Of a DNA stretch of 64,000 bases, positions 26,311 through 36,148 are shown one piece after another. The stretch is from Blastococcus sp. HT6-4 (lineage in GTDB: Bacteria; Actinomycetota; Actinomycetes; Mycobacteriales; Geodermatophilaceae). The notes beneath the pieces are model-generated. The model was not told the DNA's origin. It did no database searches and saw nothing but the letters and a program-made list of their open reading frames with translations. The position numbers and the translations under genes were made by a program. The stretch spans positions 372,001 to 436,000 of the forward strand of contig NZ_CP155551.1 in the NCBI RefSeq assembly GCF_039679125.1, read 5' to 3'. Positions within the stretch are counted from its first letter, which is position 1. The number at the start of each line of letters is the position of its first letter.

Positions 26311-27299
26311 AGATCCTGATCTGGCACGTGCACGGGTCCTGGACGACGTCGTTCGTCCAGGGCGGGCACGAGTACCTGCTGCCCGTGGTGGACGGTCCCG
26401 GGGGGAGTCGCAGCCCGGACGGTCTCGGCCGCGCCCGCACCTGGGACTGGCCTGCGTCGGCCCGTGAGGTGACCCCCGACCAGCTGCGCACGGAGCAGGT
26501 CGACGTCGTCGTGCTCCAGCGGCGGCGCGACCTGGAGCTGGTGCGGGAATGGCTCGGCCGCGAGCCCGGGCGGGACGTGCCGGCGGTCTTCCTCGAGCAC
26601 AACGCGCCGGGCCTCGAGCCCGGTGACGGGCCGGTCCCGCACACCCGGCACCCGATGGCCGACCGCGACGACATCCCGATCGCGCACGTCACCCACTTCA
26701 ACCAGCTCTTCTACGACAACGGGCGCGCTCCCACCACGGTCATCGAGCACGGGATCGTCGACCCGGGGGAGCGGTACACCGGCGAGCTGGCCCGGGCCGC
26801 CGTCGTCGTCAACGAGCCGGTGCGCCGCGGCCGCACCGTCGGCGCCGACCTCCTGCCGGGCCTGGCGTCGGCCGCGCCGGTCGACGTCTTCGGCATGGGC
26901 CTGGCCGGGCTGCACGAGACGTACGGCCTCGACCCCGGCCGCGTCTCGCTCCACGACGACCCGCCCCAGGCCGCCATGCACGCCGAACTGGCCCGCCGAC
27001 GGGTCTACGTGCACCCCGTGCGCTGGACGTCGCTCGGGCTCTCGCTGCTGGAGGCCATGCACCTGGGGCTCCCGGTGGTCGGCCTGGCCACGACCGAGGC
27101 CATCGAGGCGGTGCCCGCCGACGCCGGTGTGCTGTCCACCCGGCCCGAGCGGCTGTGGGCCGCGGTCCGCGAATTCCTGCACGACGAGGACGCCGCCCGC
27201 CTGGCCGGCAAGGCCGCCCGGTCGGCGGCCCTGGAGCGCTACGGGCTCGACCGCTTCCTGCGCGACTGGGACGCCCTGCTCGAGGAGGTGACCCGATGA
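26307..27299 (+). CDS. Glycosyltransferase (GT-B fold)
   Basis: 330 residues, beginning 'VKILIWHVHGSWTTSFVQGGHEYLLP'-like with the conserved 'HVHG'. The C-terminal half has a GT1/GT4-type donor site: 'VYVHPVRWTSLGLSLLEAMHLGLPVVGLATTEA'. The GTG at 26307 overlaps the previous stop and has GGGGAGA upstream. The sugar is not known. Confidence 0.87.
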   Translation: MKILIWHVHGSWTTSFVQGGHEYLLPVVDGPGGSRSPDGLGRARTWDWPASAREVTPDQLRTEQVDVVVLQRRRDLELVREWLGREPGRDVPAVFLEHNAPGLEPGDGPVPHTRHPMADRDDIPIAHVTHFNQLFYDNGRAPTTVIEHGIVDPGERYTGELARAAVVVNEPVRRGRTVGADLLPGLASAAPVDVFGMGLAGLHETYGLDPGRVSLHDDPPQAAMHAELARRRVYVHPVRWTSLGLSLLEAMHLGLPVVGLATTEAIEAVPADAGVLSTRPERLWAAVREFLHDEDAARLAGKAARSAALERYGLDRFLRDWDALLEEVTR

Positions 27300-28540
27300 G
27301 GACCGACCAGCTCGGCACGTACCGGCTCAGGATCGACCTGGTGTCCGAGCACGCCAGCCCGCTCGCCGCGATCGGCGGTGTCGACGCCGGCGGGCAGAAC
27401 GTGCACGTGGCCGCGCTGGCCGCCGGGCTCGCCCAGCGGGGGCACGAGGTCACGGTGCACACCCGTCGCGACGACGCGTCGCTGCCCGAGCGGGTGGTCA
27501 CGCCGGACGGGTACGACGTCGTCCACGTCACCGCCGGGCCCGCCGAGGCGCTGCCCAAGGACGAGCTGCTGCAGCACATGCCCGCCTTCGCCCGGGTGCT
27601 CCGGCACGGCTGGGCCGCACAGGCCCCCGACGTGGTGCACGCGCACTTCTGGATGAGCGGCCTGGCCGCCGTCGAGGCCTCGGCCAGCCTGCTCAGGCCG
27701 GTGCCGGTGCTGCAGACCTTCCACGCGCTCGGCTCGGTCAAGCGGCGGCACCAGGGGGCGGCGGACACCTCCCCGGTCGAGCGGGTCGACCTGGAGCGCG
27801 GGCTGTGCCGCGACGTCAGCCACGTCGTCGCCACCTGCTCCGACGAGGTGTTCGAGCTGCGCCGCCTGGGGCTGCCCAGCGACCGCGTCTCGATCGTGCC
27901 CTGCGGCGTCGACACCTCGGTGTTCACGCCCCGCGGCCCGGTGGCGCCCCGCAGCGACCGCAAGCGGCTCCTGGTGCTGGGCCGGCTGGTCGAGCGCAAG
28001 GGCCAGGACGACGCGGTCCGGGCGCTGCGCGCCGTCCCCGATGCCGAGCTGGTGGTCGTCGGGGGGCCGCCGGCCGACGCGATCGACGCCGACCCGGAGG
28101 TGCGGCGGCTGCGCGCCATCGCCGCCGAGGCCGGCGTGGCCGACCGGCTGGTCTTCGCCGGGTCGGTCGCCCGCGCCGACGTCCCGTCCTGGGTGCGCTC
28201 GGCCGACGTCGTCCTGGCCGTGCCCTGGTACGAGCCGTTCGGCATCACGCCGCTGGAGGCCATGGCCTGCGGCCGGCCCGTCGTCGCCACCGCCGTCGGC
28301 GGCCTGCAGGACACCGTCGCCGACGGCGTCACCGGCGACCTCGTCCCGCCCCGCGACCCCGAGCGGCTCGGCGCGGTGCTCGCCGCGCTGCTCGCCGACG
28401 ACGAGCGCCGCGCCGCCTACGGCGCCGCCGGCGTGCAGCGGGCCCGCGCCCGCTACCGCTGGGCGCGGGTCGTCGCCGACACCGAGACCGTCTACCGCCA
28501 GGTGCTCACCCGCCGCCGTCCCGTGGAGGTCGCCCGATGA
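27296..28540 (+). CDS. Glycosyltransferase family 4
   Basis: 414 residues. Typical GT4 with the N-terminal 'GGVDAGGQNVHVAALAAGLAQRGHEVTVHTRRD' and the donor-binding 'PWYEPFGITPLEAMACGRPVVATAVGGLQDTV' with the EX7E pattern. 'VVHAHFWMSG' is also a family mark. It resembles sucrose-phosphate-synthase/MshA-like GT4 enzymes. ATGA overlap with the gene before. Confidence 0.92.
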   Translation: MRTDQLGTYRLRIDLVSEHASPLAAIGGVDAGGQNVHVAALAAGLAQRGHEVTVHTRRDDASLPERVVTPDGYDVVHVTAGPAEALPKDELLQHMPAFARVLRHGWAAQAPDVVHAHFWMSGLAAVEASASLLRPVPVLQTFHALGSVKRRHQGAADTSPVERVDLERGLCRDVSHVVATCSDEVFELRRLGLPSDRVSIVPCGVDTSVFTPRGPVAPRSDRKRLLVLGRLVERKGQDDAVRALRAVPDAELVVVGGPPADAIDADPEVRRLRAIAAEAGVADRLVFAGSVARADVPSWVRSADVVLAVPWYEPFGITPLEAMACGRPVVATAVGGLQDTVADGVTGDLVPPRDPERLGAVLAALLADDERRAAYGAAGVQRARARYRWARVVADTETVYRQVLTRRRPVEVAR

Positions 28541-29220
28541 CCGTCGCCCCGCACACCGCCGCTCCGTCGTCCAACGCGGAGGCCGTCTCCCCGGAGACCT
28601 GCACCCACCTGACCGGCGCCGACCACGTCGCCTCGCTGACCAGCGCGCTGCGCTCGGTCGATGCCCAGGTGCACGTGCTCGACCGCTGGGGCCGGCTGCT
28701 CGCCGACGTCCTGTGCGGGGAGTCCCGCGGCCGGCTGCTGGCGGCCGGCAACGGCGGCAGCGCCGCCCAGGCCCAGCACCTCACCGCCGAGCTGGTGGGC
28801 CGCTACCGCGCCGATCGGCCGCCGTTCTCGGCCATCTGCCTCACGGCGGAGACCTCGTCGCTGACCGCCATCGCCAACGACTACCCGGCCGACGAGCTGT
28901 TCGCCCGCCAGGTGGAGGCCCACGGCCGGGCCGGGGACGTGCTGATCCTGCTGTCGACGTCGGGCCGCTCGCCCAACGCCGTGGCCGCCGCCCGCCGTGC
29001 CCGCGACTGCGGCATCACGGTGCTGGCGATCACCGGCCCGGCGCCGAACCCGCTCGCCGCCGCCGCCGACGAGGCGGTCTGCATCGACTCGCCCTGGACG
29101 GCGACCGTGCAGGAGTGCCACCTGGTCGCGCTGCACCTGGTCTGCGCCGCCTTCGACGCCGCCGTGCTGAGCGAGCCCTCGCGGGTGCCGGCCGGTCCCT
29201 CGTTCGGGGCCGCCCGGTGA
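28537..29220 (+). CDS. gmhA: Sedoheptulose 7-phosphate isomerase (GmhA-like)
   Basis: 227 residues, SIS domain. 'LLAAGNGGSAAQAQHLTAELVGRY' is the GmhA/DiaA hallmark, and 'LSTSGRSPNAVAAARRARDCG' is the second phosphosugar loop. GmhA turns sedoheptulose 7-phosphate into D-glycero-D-manno-heptose 7-phosphate, the first committed step of ADP-heptose synthesis. Placement between glycosyltransferases and hldE, with a GmhB domain in the same operon, supports this over DiaA. The ATG start overlaps the GT4 stop. Confidence 0.9.
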   Translation: MTVAPHTAAPSSNAEAVSPETCTHLTGADHVASLTSALRSVDAQVHVLDRWGRLLADVLCGESRGRLLAAGNGGSAAQAQHLTAELVGRYRADRPPFSAICLTAETSSLTAIANDYPADELFARQVEAHGRAGDVLILLSTSGRSPNAVAAARRARDCGITVLAITGPAPNPLAAAADEAVCIDSPWTATVQECHLVALHLVCAAFDAAVLSEPSRVPAGPSFGAAR

Positions 29221-30593
29221 GCCGGCCGCTGGTCGTCGTCGGGGACGCACTGCTCGACGTCGACCTGGTGGGGACGGCGTCCCGGCTGACCCCCGACGCG
29301 CCGGTGCCCGTGGTGGAGGACATCGAGCGGCGGGAACGCCCCGGTGGTGCTGCGCTGGCCGCGGTCATCGCCGCCTCGGCCGGGCGCCGCGAGGTCGTCC
29401 TCGTGGCCCCGATCGACTCCGACGAGGGCGCCGACCGGCTGCGCGCCCTGCTGGCCGGCCGGGTCCGGCTGATCGAGATCCCGGCCACCGGCGGCACCGC
29501 GGTCAAGCAGCGGGTGCGGGTGGGCGACCACTCCGTCGCCCGGCTGGACAGCGGTGCGCCGGTGGCGGTGCTCGGCGAACTGCCGGCGGAGGCCGCCGCC
29601 GCCATCGGGAACGCGGCCGCGGTGCTGGTGGCCGACTACGGCCGCGGGACGACCGCGGACCCCGCCGTGCGCGCGGCCCTGACCGCCGCCCGGGGGCCCG
29701 TCGTCTGGGACCCGCACCCGCGCGGCGCCGACCCCGTGCCGAACGCGCGGCTGGTCACGCCCAACGGCGCCGAGGCCACCCGGGTGGCGGCCGCGGCTGG
29801 CGTGGCCGCCCAGGGCAGCGGCCTGGCCGCTGTCGGTGGCCGTGCGGAGGCGCTCATCCGGCACTGGGGGGTCGGGGCGGTGGCGGTGACGCTCGGCTCG
29901 CGCGGCGCGCTGCTGTCCTACGGCTCCGGGGCGCCCATGGTCGTCCCCGCGGTCGCGGTCACCGGTGGGGATCCCTGCGGGGCCGGCGACTCCTTCGCCG
30001 CCGCCGCGGCGCTCGCCCTGGCCGACGGTTCGGTCACCGGTGAGGCCGTGGCCGCCGCCGTCGCGTTCGCGTCGGCGTTCGTGGCCCGCGGCGGGGCGAC
30101 GACCTGGGACGCCGCCGAGTCGGCCGAGCCCGACGTCGTCGCCGAGCCGGGGGTCGATGCGGTGATCGCCCGGGTCCGGGCGGCCGGCGGCACCGTCGTC
30201 GCCACCGGCGGGTGTTTCGACCTGCTGCACCCCGGGCACGTCGCCACCCTGCGCGCCGCCCGCGGGCTCGGGGACTGCCTCATCGTCTGCATCAACTCCG
30301 ACGACTCCGTGCGCCGGCTCAAGGGCCCTTCGCGGCCGCTGGTGACCGCCGGGGACCGGGCGCGGGTGCTGGAGGCGTTGGAGTTCGTCGACGCGGTCGT
30401 GGTGTTCGGCGAGGACACCCCCGCGCAGGTGCTCGACCGGCTGCGCCCCGACGTCTGGGCGAAGGGCGGTGACTACGCAGGCGCCGACCTGCCCGAGGCC
30501 GAGGTGCTGCGCGGCTGGGGCGGCCAGGCCGTCGTGCTGCCCTACCTCGACGGCCACTCGACCACCGCGCTGGTCGAGCGCTCCCGGGTGTGA
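29217..30593 (+). CDS. hldE: Bifunctional heptose kinase/adenylyltransferase (HldE/RfaE)
   Basis: 458 residues. Residues 1-300 are a PfkB-type kinase ('VVVGDALLDVDLVG', 'RPGGAALAAVIAAS', and 'GAGDSFAAAAALALADG' with the catalytic Asp); they phosphorylate C1 of heptose 7-phosphate. Residues about 320-458 are a nucleotidyltransferase ('GGCFDLLHPGHVATL' with HxGH, 'INSDDSVRRLKG', 'AKGGDY') that makes ADP-heptose. Both halves keep their motifs. This beta-ADP route differs from the GDP-heptose route of some Gram-positive S-layers, which uses a GHMP kinase. GTG start in the GTGA overlap. Confidence 0.93.
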   Translation: MSRPLVVVGDALLDVDLVGTASRLTPDAPVPVVEDIERRERPGGAALAAVIAASAGRREVVLVAPIDSDEGADRLRALLAGRVRLIEIPATGGTAVKQRVRVGDHSVARLDSGAPVAVLGELPAEAAAAIGNAAAVLVADYGRGTTADPAVRAALTAARGPVVWDPHPRGADPVPNARLVTPNGAEATRVAAAAGVAAQGSGLAAVGGRAEALIRHWGVGAVAVTLGSRGALLSYGSGAPMVVPAVAVTGGDPCGAGDSFAAAAALALADGSVTGEAVAAAVAFASAFVARGGATTWDAAESAEPDVVAEPGVDAVIARVRAAGGTVVATGGCFDLLHPGHVATLRAARGLGDCLIVCINSDDSVRRLKGPSRPLVTAGDRARVLEALEFVDAVVVFGEDTPAQVLDRLRPDVWAKGGDYAGADLPEAEVLRGWGGQAVVLPYLDGHSTTALVERSRV

Positions 30594-31549
30594 GCGGCCA
30601 GCCGACCGCCGTCGTCCTGCGGCCGCTGGGCCTCGGCGACCTGCTCACCGGCGTGCCGGCCCTGCGCGCGGTCCGCGCGGCCGTGCCGGGGCACCGGCTC
30701 GTCCTGGCGACGACGGAGCCGCTGCGGCCGCTCGCCGAGCTGATCGACGCGGTCGACGAGGTGCTGCCCGCCCGCGAGCTGGAGCCCCTGGACTGGCCGG
30801 GCCCGCCGCCGGAGCTCGCCGTGGACCTGCACGGGAAGGGGCCGGCCTCGCACGTGATCGTGGCCGGTCTCCGTCCGGAGCGGCTGCTCACCTTCGCCAG
30901 CCCCGGCTACCCGGGACCGACCTGGTACCCGGACGAGCACGAGGTCCGGCGCTGGTGCCGGCTGGTCTCGGAGGGGCTCGGGGTCGACGCCGACCCCGAT
31001 GCACTGGACATCGCCGTGCCGCCCCTGCCGCCCCCGGTGCGTGACGCCGCCGTCGTGCACCCCGGCGCCGCGTTCCCCGGTCGGCGCTGGCCGGCCGACC
31101 GGTTCGCCGACGTCGCCCGCGACCTCGCCGACGCCGGCCACGACGTGCGGATCACCGGCGGTCCGGGCGAGGTCGAGCTGGCGCGGTCGGTGGCCGCCGC
31201 GGCCGGGTTGGAGGAGTCTGCGGTGCTGGCCGGGCGGACGACGTCGACGGAGCTCGCGGCCGTCGTCGCCGCCGCGCGGGTCGTGGTCTGCGGCGACACC
31301 GGCGTCGCGCACCTGGCGACCGCCTACCGGCGCCCGTCGGTGGTGCTCTTCGGCCCGGTGTCCCCGGCGCTGTGGGGGCCGCCGCTCCGGCCGGGGGAGC
31401 ACGGACCGCTGCACCGCGTCCTCTGGCACGGCGACGGCACCGGCGACCCCTGGGGCACCGGGCTCGACCCGGCGCTGGAGAGGATCACCGTCGCCGAGGT
31501 GGTGCACGCCCTCGGAACGCTGGGGCTCCGCCGGGATCAGGTGCCCTGA
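30590..31549 (+). CDS. Glycosyltransferase family 9, second copy
   Basis: 319 residues. GT9: 'VVLRPLGLGDLLTGVPALRAVRAAVPGH', 'AVVHPGAAFPGRRWPADRFADVA', 'ITGGPGEVELARSVAAAAG' and 'VCGDTGVAHLATAYRRPSVVLFGPVSP'. Same fold as the product of 25231 but clearly divergent. Last gene of the heptose operon, starting at a GTGA overlap. It probably adds another heptose or a different position. Confidence 0.92.
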   Translation: MSGQPTAVVLRPLGLGDLLTGVPALRAVRAAVPGHRLVLATTEPLRPLAELIDAVDEVLPARELEPLDWPGPPPELAVDLHGKGPASHVIVAGLRPERLLTFASPGYPGPTWYPDEHEVRRWCRLVSEGLGVDADPDALDIAVPPLPPPVRDAAVVHPGAAFPGRRWPADRFADVARDLADAGHDVRITGGPGEVELARSVAAAAGLEESAVLAGRTTSTELAAVVAAARVVVCGDTGVAHLATAYRRPSVVLFGPVSPALWGPPLRPGEHGPLHRVLWHGDGTGDPWGTGLDPALERITVAEVVHALGTLGLRRDQVP

Positions 31550-31554
31550 TCGTG

Positions 31555-31594
31555 GAGCGTCCTCCCTCGCGGTGTGCGGTGAGGGAGGACGCTC
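31555..31594. terminator. Strong hairpin after the heptose cluster
   Basis: Perfect 14-bp arms (GAGCGTCCTCCCTC and its complement) with a 12-base loop, between two convergent genes. A third copy of the right arm core, GAGGGAGGAC, follows at 31601-31610 and could form an alternative pairing. Probably bidirectional. Confidence 0.75.
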
Positions 31595-31660
31595 TGGGGC
31601 GAGGGAGGACGACGACACCGACGATGGCCGCCGTCCGGGGCCCGGAGGACGACGAAGTGC

Positions 31661-33298
31661 TCAGCCGCGCTGGCGGAGGGCGTCGAAGAGGACGGTCTGC
31701 AGGTCGTTCTCGTCGACGGCCGAGTACGCCTGGCCGCCGGTCGCCTCGGCGATCTGCTCCAGCGCGCTGAGGTCGGCGTCCGGGCCCAGGGCGACACCGA
31801 TGACCTTGACCGGGCGGTCCGGGTCGGCCTCGGCGGCCAGGGTGATCAGCAGGTTGTCCAGCGTGACGCCGGCGGCGTCGTCCTCGTTGGTGCCGTCGGT
31901 CACCATCAGCACGCTGTTGACGGCCGTCGGGTCGTAGTCGTCCTGCGCCGCACGGACCGCGGCCAGCGTCGTGTCGTACAGCCCGGTCCCGCCCGGGGTC
32001 AGCCGGTCCGGGATGGTGTCCAGCTGGTCGTCCAGGATCTCGCGCTGCACCCGCCCGTCGACCACGTCGTCCAGTTCGCGGGTGGGCACCAGCTCCTGCC
32101 AGTCGCGGTCGCCCTCGAGCTCGTAGGCGAAGACCCACGAGCCGAGCGCGTAGTTGTCCGGGACCAGGGAGAGCGCGGCCTTGGCCGCGTCGCGGGCCAG
32201 GGTGGCGCGGGTCCCGTCGCCGACCGGGGCCTCCATGGACTTCGAGACGTCGAAGACCGACAGGATCCGGGACGGCGTGGCGAGGCTGCTCAGTCGCGCC
32301 AGCAGGCCCTGCACCTGCGCCGGGTCGAGCGGGAGCGCCTCCGGGCCGTCCTCCGCGATGCCGCTGGCGGCCGCGTCGGGGGGCGCGGCGCCCTCGGGCC
32401 CGCGGAACCCGGCGTCGCGGACGGCGGTCTGCGCGTCCTGGGACTGCAGGATGCGGGTGACGGCCTCCACGGCCCTGGCCTGGGTGTCCGACGGCGAACC
32501 GACCCGGAGGATCGGGTAGTCCAGCACCGGCGTCCCCTCGGCCGGGTAGACCGCGACCAGGTCGGGGTCGGTGATGCCCTCGTTGGCGGCGTAGACCTCC
32601 TGCTCGCTGACCGGCACCAGCGGCGCGTCGGCCCCACCCGCGCTGCTGGCGGCCAGTGCGTCGGCCGGGGAGGGGACGGCGGTGCGCGAGGCGGCGAGCA
32701 CGGCCTGGACGACGGCGTTGTCCGCGTCCGCGTCACCGCCGAGGGAGGTGCGCACCGCCGAGAGGGCGGAGAGCCCCTCGGCGCTGGCGGCGAGGTCGGG
32801 CACGGCCAGCGGCCGGCCGGTTCCGAGCGCCTCGCCCCAGGTGGGTGGCGCGTCGTCCCAGCCGAGCTCCTCGACCGCCGCCCGGCTGGTGGCCAGGACC
32901 ACCGGCGACAGCGCCATGGACCCGACCTCCTCGAGTTCCACGGCCGTCGCGGCGCGGGCGGCCCACAGCGACGAGTCGGGCACCCACACCTCGGGCAGCG
33001 ACTCCTCGTCCAGCGCGCCGAGCTGGCCGACGGTCTGCAGTGGTTCCTGGGCGACGACGTCGGCGGTCACGCAGAGGTCCTCGGCCGGTGGGTCGATGTC
33101 GGCCAGCAGTTCCTCGGTGATCGCGCCGAGCTCGGGAGCCACGGTGACGTCGACCGTCGCCTGCGTCTCGCAGCCCCCGCTGCCGGTCAGCCACCACGCG
33201 AGGCCGCCGGCGGCCAGCACCACCACCGCCAGCGCGGCGGCCAGCAGGACGGGAAGCGCCGGACGGCGCTGGGCTGTGCGATCGGCGTGGCGGCCCAT
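31661..33298 (-). CDS. Membrane-anchored binding-protein-like and VWA domain protein
   Basis: 545 residues. After a single transmembrane helix (about 18-40), residues 50-310 resemble a periplasmic solute-binding fold ('LPEVWVPDSSLW', 'LSPVVLATSRAAVEELG', 'PILRVGSPSDTQARAVEAVTRIL'). Residues about 345-535 form a von Willebrand A domain with a complete MIDAS-like motif ('FDVSKSM', 'GGTGLYDT', 'MVTDGTNED'). Such proteins are common in actinobacteria, but their role is unknown. The VWA domain suggests metal-dependent protein binding outside the cell. Convergent with the heptose operon. Confidence 0.85.
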   Translation of the reverse strand: MGRHADRTAQRRPALPVLLAAALAVVVLAAGGLAWWLTGSGGCETQATVDVTVAPELGAITEELLADIDPPAEDLCVTADVVAQEPLQTVGQLGALDEESLPEVWVPDSSLWAARAATAVELEEVGSMALSPVVLATSRAAVEELGWDDAPPTWGEALGTGRPLAVPDLAASAEGLSALSAVRTSLGGDADADNAVVQAVLAASRTAVPSPADALAASSAGGADAPLVPVSEQEVYAANEGITDPDLVAVYPAEGTPVLDYPILRVGSPSDTQARAVEAVTRILQSQDAQTAVRDAGFRGPEGAAPPDAAASGIAEDGPEALPLDPAQVQGLLARLSSLATPSRILSVFDVSKSMEAPVGDGTRATLARDAAKAALSLVPDNYALGSWVFAYELEGDRDWQELVPTRELDDVVDGRVQREILDDQLDTIPDRLTPGGTGLYDTTLAAVRAAQDDYDPTAVNSVLMVTDGTNEDDAAGVTLDNLLITLAAEADPDRPVKVIGVALGPDADLSALEQIAEATGGQAYSAVDENDLQTVLFDALRQRG

Positions 33299-33432
33299 GC
33301 TCGCTCTCTGAGGTCGACTCGGGGCAGGTGCGGCTCCCCGTGCCCCGTCGCTCCAGAGTAGAGGCGCGCAGCGCGCTCCGTGATGGCCCTGTGACTGCTG
33401 GGACGGCCGGCCCGCTCAGCGGGCCCCGATCC

Positions 33433-34428
<996 letters not shown>

Positions 34429-34598
34429 GACTCTCCCTCGTCGTCTCGCCCCCGGCGCGCACGGCTGTGGGCGCACCACGGCCGCTCCCTACCCGGCGAT
34501 CAACTGAACACACTTCGACCGCGAAGTGATTGCACCGCCCGACCGTGGGCGGCGCCGTGCCTGCCGGTCCGGTCCCGGCGGGTGCCGGGCACGCGGAC

Positions 34599-34680
34599 GG
34601 GCCGCCGGTCTCCCGAGGGAGACCGGCGGCCCGCCGGTTGGTGCCGTCCCCCTCGGCCCGCGAAGGGGCCGGGGGAGGGG
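34599..34680. terminator. Two hairpins between the liv operon and the UXS gene
   Basis: First hairpin: perfect 16-bp arms starting GGGCCGCCGG and ending CCGGCGGCCC (34599-34632) with a very short loop. Second: CCCC-rich/GGGG-rich pairing at about 34647-34680. They lie just past the binding-protein stop on the minus strand and upstream of the UXS gene, and most likely end the liv transcript. Confidence 0.7.
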
Positions 34681-34703
34681 TGCCCCGTCAGGGGCGGGAT
34701 CGA

Positions 34704-36059
34704 TCAGTCGACGACCGACTCCTCGTCCGGGATGGCGTTCGCCGGCGGGGTGGCCTGCTCGCCGTCGAACTCCTCGATGGGGGCGTCACCGATGTCGGTG
34801 ATCCGGACCGGCTGCACCTCCTCCGAGCCGTTGCCGACGATGCGCTCGATGGTCATGCCGCTCGTGCCCATGTGGCTGTCCTCGGAGTAGCGGAACGGTG
34901 CGAACACCGGGCCCTCCCAGTCGGCACCGGCGGTCTCGACGGCCTCGACCAGGCCCTCGCGGGTCGGGTTCTGGCCGGCCGCCTGCAGCGCCTGGGTCAT
35001 GGTGTAGGCCTGCGCCATGCCGTAGACGCGGTAGTTGGTGAGCTCACCCTCGCCACCGCACTCGTCCCAGATGCGCTGGAACTCGGTGATCCACGGGTTG
35101 TCGGTCATGTCGACCGTCGGCAGGTATCCGGTGGTCAGCGCGCCGTCGAGCAGGCTGGCGTCGCTGACCGCGCCCTCGCTGAAGCGGTTGAGCAGGCCGC
35201 CGACCAGCGTCGGGTCCGACCCCACGTTGGAGTAGAACCACTGCGGGTCGTATCCGAGCTGCAGCGCGGTCAGCTGCGACAGCGCCGTGTAGCTGGGCAC
35301 GTTGAAGCCGACGACGAAGTCGGCGCCGGCCGCCTGCAGCGCCGCGATCTGCGGGCCGACGTTGGTGTTGCCCGGCGTGTACCGCTCGGCCGCGACGATC
35401 TGGTCGTCGATGTACTGGCGGATGCCGGCCTCGCCGTCCTCGCCGAAGTCGTCGTCCTGGAGGAAGAGACCGACCTGCGCATCGGGGAAGTTCTCGGCGA
35501 TGTACTCGCCGATGATCTTGCCCTCGCTCATGTAGTCGGTCTGCCACCCGAACGACATCGGGTAGGTCTCCGGGTCGTCACCCCACATCAGCGAGCCCGA
35601 GGAGACGAACAGGTCGGGGACGCCCTCGTCGTTGAGGAAGTCCACCACCGCGCTGTGGGTGGGCGTACCGAGGCCGCTCATCATCGCGAAGATCTCGTCC
35701 TCGAGGACGAGCTCGTTGGTGACCTGGCTGGTCTGGGTGGGGTTGTAGGCGTCGTCCCGGTAGATGAACTCGATCTCGCGGTCGTAGACGCCGCCCTCCT
35801 GGTTCAGGCACTCGAAGTAGGCCTGCACGCCGGTCGGGATCTCGCTGTAGCCGGGGGCGGCCACACCGGTCAGCGGGTAGTGGGAGCCGAGCGTGATCGA
35901 GGTCTCGGTGACGCCGGTGTCGGAGGCCTCGTTCTCGCCTCCGCCACCGCCGGCGCCGGTGCCGCCACCGCTGTCATCGCTGCCGCCACAGGCGGCGACG
36001 GTGGAGGCGACGGTGGCCGCGGCGAGCGCGGTCATGAGTCGACGGGAGGATCTGGACAA
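34704..36059 (-). CDS. Branched-chain-type ABC transporter substrate-binding protein (LivK-like)
   Basis: 451 residues. Type I periplasmic binding protein with lipobox (VAAC) and Gly-rich linker; 'ITLGSHYPLTGVAA', 'YFECLNQEGGVYDREIEFIYRDD' and 'GLFLQDDDFGEDGEAG' are typical of the LivK/AmiC/UrtA group. The start is a TTG at 36059 with AGAGGAG five bases upstream; an ATG 24 bases in is possible. The ligand may be an amino acid, amide, urea or aromatic acid. Last gene of the livGFHM operon, after a small hairpin. Confidence 0.9.
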   Translation of the reverse strand: MSRSSRRLMTALAAATVASTVAACGGSDDSGGGTGAGGGGGENEASDTGVTETSITLGSHYPLTGVAAPGYSEIPTGVQAYFECLNQEGGVYDREIEFIYRDDAYNPTQTSQVTNELVLEDEIFAMMSGLGTPTHSAVVDFLNDEGVPDLFVSSGSLMWGDDPETYPMSFGWQTDYMSEGKIIGEYIAENFPDAQVGLFLQDDDFGEDGEAGIRQYIDDQIVAAERYTPGNTNVGPQIAALQAAGADFVVGFNVPSYTALSQLTALQLGYDPQWFYSNVGSDPTLVGGLLNRFSEGAVSDASLLDGALTTGYLPTVDMTDNPWITEFQRIWDECGGEGELTNYRVYGMAQAYTMTQALQAAGQNPTREGLVEAVETAGADWEGPVFAPFRYSEDSHMGTSGMTIERIVGNGSEEVQPVRITDIGDAPIEEFDGEQATPPANAIPDEESVVD

Positions 36060-36078
36060 CAGTTCTCCTCTGATGCGG

Positions 36079-36098
36079 CCCGGGCGTCGGTGCCCGGG
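36079..36098 (-). repeat. Small hairpin between livM and the binding-protein gene
   Basis: CCCGGGC, six bases, GCCCGGG. It could protect mRNA ends or slow transcription between permease and binding-protein genes. Confidence 0.4.
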
Positions 36099-36148
36099 AG
36101 TCTGGGTGGTGCGGGACGGTTCGGTGGAGCAGCCGGAAGGGGTCGTCC

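Noticed and set aside
28537..29220. DiaA replication initiator-associating protein
   Set aside because: Same SIS fold, but the operon with hldE and GmhB domain supports GmhA.
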